Origin: an uncultured Lachnospiraceae bacterium
GTDB lineage: Bacteria; Bacillota; Clostridia; Lachnospirales; Lachnospiraceae
DNA: 9,842 bases
Assembly (NCBI GenBank): GCA_910586025.1
Contig: CAJUIO010000119.1
Span: forward strand, 1-9,842
Direction: 5' to 3'
How positions within the stretch are numbered: the stretch's first letter is position 1; every line of letters starts with the position of its first letter. Shown piece by piece: positions 4,955 through 9,842 of the stretch. The notes under the pieces were generated by a model that saw only the letters and a program-made list of their open reading frames with translations, made no database searches and was not told where the DNA came from. The position numbers and the translations under genes are program-made.

Positions 4955-7375
4955 ATGAATACAGCATTGTCCTGGATAAAGGCATACGTGCCGGAGCTTG
5001 AGGCTGCCGATCAGGAATATTGTGATGCCATGACGCTTTCCGGAACGAAGGTGGAAAATTATGAGAGACTTGACAAAAATCTGGAAAAGATCGTGGTGGG
5101 ACAGATTGATAAGATCGAGAGGCATCCGGATGCGGATAAGCTGATCGTCTGCCAGGTGAACATAGGAAGCGGGACGATCCAGATCGTGACCGGCGCTCCC
5201 AACGTGAAGGAGGGGGACAGGGTTCCTGTGGTGCTTGACGGAGGAAAGGTTGCGGGAGGACATGACGGCGGACCTCTTCCCGAGGAGGGGATCAGGATCA
5301 AGGCGGGAAAGCTCAGAGGGATAGAGTCAAACGGCATGATGTGCTCCATCGAGGAGCTTGGAAGCGACCGGAATATGTATCCGGAGGCTCCGGAAAACGG
5401 AATCTATATTTTCCCTGACACCGTGCCCGTGGGCGCTGATGCCGTGGAAATTCTCGGGATGAGAGACACGGTATTTGAATATGAGATCACCTCCAACCGC
5501 GTGGACTGCTACAGTGTCCTCGGGATCGCAAGGGAGGCTGCGGCAACCTTCCGCAAGCCCTTTGTGCCTCCTGTGGTGGAGGTAAAGGAAAACGGAGAGG
5601 ATGTGAACGATTACATTTCGGTGGAGGTAAAGGATCCGGATCTGTGCAGCAGATATTGTGCGAGAGTGTGCACCAATATCAAGATAGCACCCTCGCCGGA
5701 GTGGATGCAAAGGAGACTGCGGGCAAGCGGTATCCGTCCTATCAATAACCTGGTGGATATCACCAATTATGTGATGGAGGAATACGGCCAGCCCATGCAT
5801 GCCTTTGACCTGGATACCATTGCCGGGAAAAAGATCATTGTGCGCCGTGCAAAGGACGGAGAGGAATTCCAGACGCTGGACGAGCAGATGAGGAAGCTGG
5901 ATCATGATATTCTCATGATCTGCGACGGGGAGAAGGAGATCGGAATTGCCGGAATCATGGGAGGCGAGAACAGTAAGATTACGGACAATGTGAAGACGGT
6001 GCTCTTTGAGGCGGCCACCTTTAACGGCCCCAATATCCGGAAGTCCGCAAAGAGGCTGGGACTTAGGACGGATGCCTCCGGCAAGTTTGAAAAGGGACTC
6101 GATCCGCACAACGCACAGGCTGCAATCGACCGCGCCTGCCAGCTGATCTGGGAGCTTGGCTGCGGAGACGTGGTGGGCGGCATGGTGGATGTTTGCGAGC
6201 CCATGAAGGAAAAGGCCAGAATTCCCTTCAGGCCGGAGCGGATCAACGAGCTTCTGGGAACCGCGATTTCCAAAGAAGAGATGCTTTCCATCTTTGAAAT
6301 GCTGGAAATCGAGTATGACGAGGAAAAAGGCGAGCTGATTGCACCCACCTACAGGCAGGATCTGGAATGTGTGGCGGATATCGCCGAGGAGGTGGCGAGA
6401 TTCTTTGGTTACGACAGGATCCCCACCACGCTTCCGACCGGGGAGGCCACGGCGGGAAGGCTTTCCTACAAGCTCAGAATCGAGCAGAAGGCCAGGGATA
6501 TCGTGGAATACTGCGGTTTTTCCCAGGGAATGAATTACTCCTTCGAGAGCCCTAAGGTGTTTGACAGGCTGCTGATTCCGGAGGATTCTCCGCTTCGAAG
6601 CGCCATTGTAATCGCAAACCCTCTCGGAGAGGATTTTTCCATTATGCGGACTATCTCCCTGAACGGAATGCTGACCAGTCTTGCAACCAATTATAATAGA
6701 AGAAACAAGGATGTCCGCCTGTACGAGCTGGGGAATATTTATCTGCCCTACCAGTTTCCGCTCACACAGCTTCCGGATGAGAGAATGCAGCTTACCCTGG
6801 GGATGTACGGCAAGGGTGATTTCTACATGATGAAGGGCGTGGTTGAGGAGCTCTTCGTGGCAGTGGGCATGAAGAAGAAGGCAGTCTACAATCCCGCGGC
6901 AGGTAAACCCTTCCTGCATCCCGGAAGGCAGGCACTGATCGAGTACGAGGGAGGCGTGGCAGGCTATCTGGGAGAGGTGCACCCTCTGGTATGTGAAAAT
7001 TACGATATCGGGACCAGAGTGTACGTCGCAGTGATTGATATGCCTTTTGTGGTGGAAAAAGCCACCTTTGACCGGAAGTACGAGGGAATCGCAAAATATC
7101 CCGCTGTATCGAGAGACATCAGTATGGTGGTTCCGAAGGACGTTCTGGCAGGACAGATCGAGGCAATGATCGAGCAAAGAGGCGGAAAAATCCTGGAAAG
7201 CTGCCAGCTCTTTGATATTTATGAGGGAGAGCAGATCGGGGAAGGCTTCAAGTCAGTGGCATACTCGATTACCTTCCGGGCAAAGGACCGGACCCTGGAG
7301 GAGAGCGACGTGACGGCGGCCATGAAAAAAATATTGAACGGGCTGGAAAGCCTTGGAATAGAACTGAGAAAATAA
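4955..7375 (+). CDS. pheT: Phenylalanine--tRNA ligase beta subunit
   Basis: The protein is 806 aa, typical for the long bacterial form. It is the non-catalytic partner of PheS: it binds tRNA-Phe and holds the editing site that removes mischarged Tyr-tRNA-Phe. Domains in order are an EMAP/OB-type tRNA-binding domain (about 40-150, VGQIDKIERHPDADKL), the B3/B4 editing region (about 210-390, with YGQPMHAFDLD), a B5 domain (about 420-490, PERINELLG to EEVARFFGYDRIP), a catalytic-like core domain (about 500-700), and a ferredoxin-fold anticodon-binding domain at the C-terminus (about 713-806, YPAVSRDISMVVP to RTLEESDV). AAAGGATGG, about 10 nt upstream of ATG 4955, serves as ribosome binding site. 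No terminator separates it from pheS or from the peptidase gene 18 nt downstream. Confidence 0.97.
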   Translation: MNTALSWIKAYVPELEAADQEYCDAMTLSGTKVENYERLDKNLEKIVVGQIDKIERHPDADKLIVCQVNIGSGTIQIVTGAPNVKEGDRVPVVLDGGKVAGGHDGGPLPEEGIRIKAGKLRGIESNGMMCSIEELGSDRNMYPEAPENGIYIFPDTVPVGADAVEILGMRDTVFEYEITSNRVDCYSVLGIAREAAATFRKPFVPPVVEVKENGEDVNDYISVEVKDPDLCSRYCARVCTNIKIAPSPEWMQRRLRASGIRPINNLVDITNYVMEEYGQPMHAFDLDTIAGKKIIVRRAKDGEEFQTLDEQMRKLDHDILMICDGEKEIGIAGIMGGENSKITDNVKTVLFEAATFNGPNIRKSAKRLGLRTDASGKFEKGLDPHNAQAAIDRACQLIWELGCGDVVGGMVDVCEPMKEKARIPFRPERINELLGTAISKEEMLSIFEMLEIEYDEEKGELIAPTYRQDLECVADIAEEVARFFGYDRIPTTLPTGEATAGRLSYKLRIEQKARDIVEYCGFSQGMNYSFESPKVFDRLLIPEDSPLRSAIVIANPLGEDFSIMRTISLNGMLTSLATNYNRRNKDVRLYELGNIYLPYQFPLTQLPDERMQLTLGMYGKGDFYMMKGVVEELFVAVGMKKKAVYNPAAGKPFLHPGRQALIEYEGGVAGYLGEVHPLVCENYDIGTRVYVAVIDMPFVVEKATFDRKYEGIAKYPAVSRDISMVVPKDVLAGQIEAMIEQRGGKILESCQLFDIYEGEQIGEGFKSVAYSITFRAKDRTLEESDVTAAMKKILNGLESLGIELRK

Positions 7376-7393
7376 GAGAGGAAGGACAGAATC

Positions 7394-8809
7394 ATGGAAA
7401 AGAAGAACACCTGGGAAACCTATAGCAAGGAGCAGCTTAAGGAGCTGGAGGAGCTGTCAAAGGAATACATGCAGTTTCTGGATCGGGGAAAGACAGAGCG
7501 GGAGTGCGTGGATGCCATTGTCAATGCCGCCGAGAAAGAGGGCTACAGGGATCTGGCAGAGCTCGTGAAGGAAAAGAAGGCCTTAAAGGAGGGTGATAAG
7601 GTCTATTCCGTATGTATGAACAAGTCCGTGGCCATGTTCCGGATCGGAAAAAGACCCATGGAGGAGGGGATGAATATTCTGGGAGCCCATATTGATTCCC
7701 CCAGGCTTGACGTTAAGCAGAATCCGCTCTATGAGGATGGCGGCTTTGCCTATCTGGATACCCATTATTACGGCGGCGTGAAGAAATATCAGTGGGTTAC
7801 GATTCCCCTTGCGCTCCACGGAGTGGTGGTGAAGAAGGACGGAAGCTCCGTGGAGCTTGCAGTGGGCGAGGATGAGGATGATCCCGTATTTTTCATCTCC
7901 GATCTGCTGATCCATCTCGCATCCGAGCAGATGGAGAAAAAGGCATCCAAGGTGATTGAGGGAGAGGCCCTTGATCTCATCATTGGAAATAAGCCGGTGA
8001 AGCTTGAGAAGGAGGAGAAGGATTCCGGAGAAAAGCCGGCAAAGGAAGCGGTAAAGAAGGGAATCCTGTCGATTCTCAAGGAAAGCTACGGGATAGAGGA
8101 GGATGACTTTATCTCTGCGGAGCTTGAGATCGTGCCTGCCGGCAAAGCGAGAGAAGCCGGATTTGACAGGAGCATGATCCTGGCTTACGGACAGGATGAC
8201 AGAGTCTGCGCCTTCACCTCCATGAAGGCTATGCTGGACGTTACGGAAACAGACAGAACGGCCTGCTGCCTCCTGGTGGACAAAGAGGAGATCGGCAGTG
8301 TGGGAGCCACCGGAATGCAGTCCAGATTCTTTGAAAACGCAGTGGCTGAGATCATGAATCTGACGGGCGAGTACAGCGATCTTGCGCTGAGGAGATGCCT
8401 GGCATCCTCCTGCATGCTCTCCTCGGATGTGAGCAGCGCCTTTGATCCCGCCTTCGCCGCAAGCTTTGACAAGAAGAATGTGGCGTATCTCGGCGGCGGC
8501 ATGGTGTTCAACAAGTTTACGGGTTCGAGAGGAAAATCCGGTTCTAACGATGCCAATGCGGAGTATCTGGCACATCTGCGGGATATTCTGGATGCGGCGG
8601 GAGTGAACTTCCAGACGGCGGAGCTTGGGAGAGTGGATCTTGGCGGCGGCGGAACAATCGCTTATATTCTGGCCCTGTACGGCATGAACGTGATCGACAG
8701 CGGTGTCGCGGTGCTCAACATGCATGCGCCCCACGAGGCTACCAGCAAGGCGGACGTGTACGAGGCAAAGAGAGGCTATGAGGCGTTTTTGAAGGGAGCG
8801 CGGATGTAA
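7394..8809 (+). CDS. M18 family metalloaminopeptidase
   Basis: The 471-aa protein resembles the bacterial M18 (aminopeptidase I-like) family. These are cytoplasmic enzymes with two metal ions that remove N-terminal residues from peptides, often forming large oligomers. Expected ligands are seen in order: H99 in GAHIDSPRLD with D101 beside it, D268 in GQDDRVCAF, the E298-E299 pair in VDKEEIGSVGATG (general base and metal ligand), D345 in SSDVSSAFDP, and H444 in NMHAPHE. No signal peptide is present. GAGAGGAAGGA lies just before ATG 7394, 18 nt after pheT, which points to cotranscription with pheST. The likely role is peptide turnover; the exact specificity (often acidic or neutral residues in this family) cannot be read from the sequence. 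The closest named type is probably bacterial aminopeptidase 1, but I do not assign a symbol. Confidence 0.92.
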   Translation: MEKKNTWETYSKEQLKELEELSKEYMQFLDRGKTERECVDAIVNAAEKEGYRDLAELVKEKKALKEGDKVYSVCMNKSVAMFRIGKRPMEEGMNILGAHIDSPRLDVKQNPLYEDGGFAYLDTHYYGGVKKYQWVTIPLALHGVVVKKDGSSVELAVGEDEDDPVFFISDLLIHLASEQMEKKASKVIEGEALDLIIGNKPVKLEKEEKDSGEKPAKEAVKKGILSILKESYGIEEDDFISAELEIVPAGKAREAGFDRSMILAYGQDDRVCAFTSMKAMLDVTETDRTACCLLVDKEEIGSVGATGMQSRFFENAVAEIMNLTGEYSDLALRRCLASSCMLSSDVSSAFDPAFAASFDKKNVAYLGGGMVFNKFTGSRGKSGSNDANAEYLAHLRDILDAAGVNFQTAELGRVDLGGGGTIAYILALYGMNVIDSGVAVLNMHAPHEATSKADVYEAKRGYEAFLKGARM

Positions 8810-9842
8810 TGCCGACAGTGGTTCTTAAGACCTCGGATTTTTACTTTGAGCTTCCACCGGAGCTGATCGCACAGGATCCCCTTGCGGACCGCAGTGCGTC
8901 AAGGCTTCTTATGGTAGATAAGATAACCGGGGAAATCCGTCATGAGGCCTTTCGGAATATCGCGGATTATCTGCGTTCCGGGGACTGTCTGGTGCTCAAC
9001 AACACCAGAGTGATCCCGGCAAGGCTTCTGGGCGTGAAGGAGGATACCGGCGCTTCCATAGAGGTTCTCCTTCTGAAAAGGAGAAAGGAGGATATATGGG
9101 AGTGCCTGGTAAGACCCGGTAAAAAGCTGAAGCCGGGGGCGAAGGTATCCTTCGGGGAGGGCCTTCTTCGGGGAGAGATTCTGGAAATCGTACAGGAGGG
9201 AAACCGGATGATCCGCTTCGAATATGAGGGGATCTTTGAGGAAATACTGGACCGGCTTGGGGAAATGCCCCTGCCTCCCTACATCACTCATAAGCTTCAG
9301 GACAAAAGCCGTTATCAGACGGTCTACGCCAGATATGACGGCTCGGCTGCGGCGCCTACGGCGGGCCTCCATTTTACGCCTGGGCTGCTCTCACAGATCC
9401 GGGATAAGGGCGTGAAGCTTGCCTATGTGACGCTTCATGTGGGACTTGGCACCTTCCGCCCGGTGAAGGCCGAAAACGTGCTGGAGCACCATATGCACTC
9501 GGAGTATTACCAGATTTCCAAAGAGGCGGCCGCGCTGATCAATGAGACGAAGGAAAAGGGCGGCCGGGTGATCTGTGTGGGAACCACAAGCTGCCGGACG
9601 GTTGAGAGTGCGGCAGACGAAGACGGAAGACTTGAGGAATGCTGTGGAAACACGGAGATATTCATTTACCCCGGTTACCGCTTTAAGGCGACGGACTGCC
9701 TGATCACAAATTTTCACCTTCCGGAATCCACACTGGTAATGCTGGTGTCCGCCCTGGCGGGGAGGGAGCGGGTGCTTAACGCTTACCGGGAGGCTGTCAG
9801 GGAGAGGTACAGGTTTTTTTCCTTTGGGGATGCGTGCTTTTT
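8809..9842 (+). CDS. queA: S-adenosylmethionine:tRNA ribosyltransferase-isomerase (3' truncated by window)
   Basis: QueA moves the ribose part of SAM onto preQ1 at wobble position 34 of tRNAs with GUN anticodons, forming epoxyqueuosine on the way to queuosine. An open frame of 344 complete codons runs to the window edge. It shows the early block FELPPELIAQDP followed by DRSASRLL, then VLNNTRVIPARLLG, LPPYITH, GSAAAPTAGLHFT, VTLHVGLGTFRPV, VGTTSCRTVES, LITNFHLPESTLVMLVSAL and the C-terminal YRFFSFGDACF. QueA proteins usually end within about ten residues of this last block, so little is missing. ATG 8809 overlaps the TAA of the peptidase gene (TAATG). AGGGAG (8793-8798) inside the peptidase gene serves as ribosome binding site at 10-nt spacing, suggesting translational coupling. 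Confidence 0.96.
   Translation, partial: MPTVVLKTSDFYFELPPELIAQDPLADRSASRLLMVDKITGEIRHEAFRNIADYLRSGDCLVLNNTRVIPARLLGVKEDTGASIEVLLLKRRKEDIWECLVRPGKKLKPGAKVSFGEGLLRGEILEIVQEGNRMIRFEYEGIFEEILDRLGEMPLPPYITHKLQDKSRYQTVYARYDGSAAAPTAGLHFTPGLLSQIRDKGVKLAYVTLHVGLGTFRPVKAENVLEHHMHSEYYQISKEAAALINETKEKGGRVICVGTTSCRTVESAADEDGRLEECCGNTEIFIYPGYRFKATDCLITNFHLPESTLVMLVSALAGRERVLNAYREAVRERYRFFSFGDACF

Noticed and set aside
4921..5000. Lys-rich short frame starting at ATG 4921 between pheS and pheT
   Set aside because: It overlaps the pheT ribosome binding site and start in another frame and has no support beyond being open.
5327..7177. 616-codon open frame on the - strand
   Set aside because: It lies fully inside pheT on the other strand, has no start signals, and has the composition expected of a shadow frame.
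7583..8734. 383-codon open frame on the - strand
   Set aside because: It is a shadow of the M18 peptidase gene; its His-rich translation mirrors the + strand codons.

Overview
The window looks like a chromosomal segment of a Gram-positive anaerobe of the class Clostridia, most likely a Lachnospiraceae-type genome. That guess rests on four things: moderate GC with A/G-rich Shine-Dalgarno sites (AGGAGG type), sigma-A promoters with 17-bp spacers, a T-box-type leader in front of pheS, and a SpoIID/LytB-family protein. All genes I can support lie on the + strand. No mobile element, CRISPR array or tRNA/rRNA gene is visible.

Layout. Bases 1-77 carry the last 24 codons of an unrecognised gene, closed by a rho-independent terminator (86-114). 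Bases 115-496 hold no protein gene. They hold a free-standing non-coding RNA unit: a near-consensus promoter (184-212), an RNA of about 185 nt whose ends pair and whose middle folds as a long interrupted rod (about 219-404), and a perfect 18-bp terminator hairpin (408-447). I read this as 6S RNA (ssrS). Next come a membrane-anchored SpoIID/LytB-domain protein with a large extra N-terminal region (497-2848) and a YihY/BrkB-family membrane protein (2864-3703), probably cotranscribed.

A strong promoter (3707-3735) lies 3 nt after the BrkB-family stop codon and drives a leader of only about 90 nt. This leader has a Stem III-like hairpin, a T-box core with the UGGU tRNA-acceptor bulge, and a 12-bp intrinsic terminator with six Us. 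There is no room for Stem I, the specifier-reading part of a T-box. Behind it is a likely operon with no internal terminators: pheS (3866-4900), pheT (4955-7375), an M18 metalloaminopeptidase (7394-8809) and queA. queA overlaps the peptidase stop codon by one base and runs off the right edge a few codons before its expected end.

Functionally, the operon combines tRNA-Phe charging (PheST), a peptidase that could return amino acids to the pool, and a tRNA anticodon-modifying enzyme (QueA, queuosine). The apparent T-box without Stem I in front of it is the most unusual item in the window. The 6S RNA assignment and the unexplained N-terminal half of the SpoIID-like protein come next. I see no convincing evidence of a wholly new multi-gene system.
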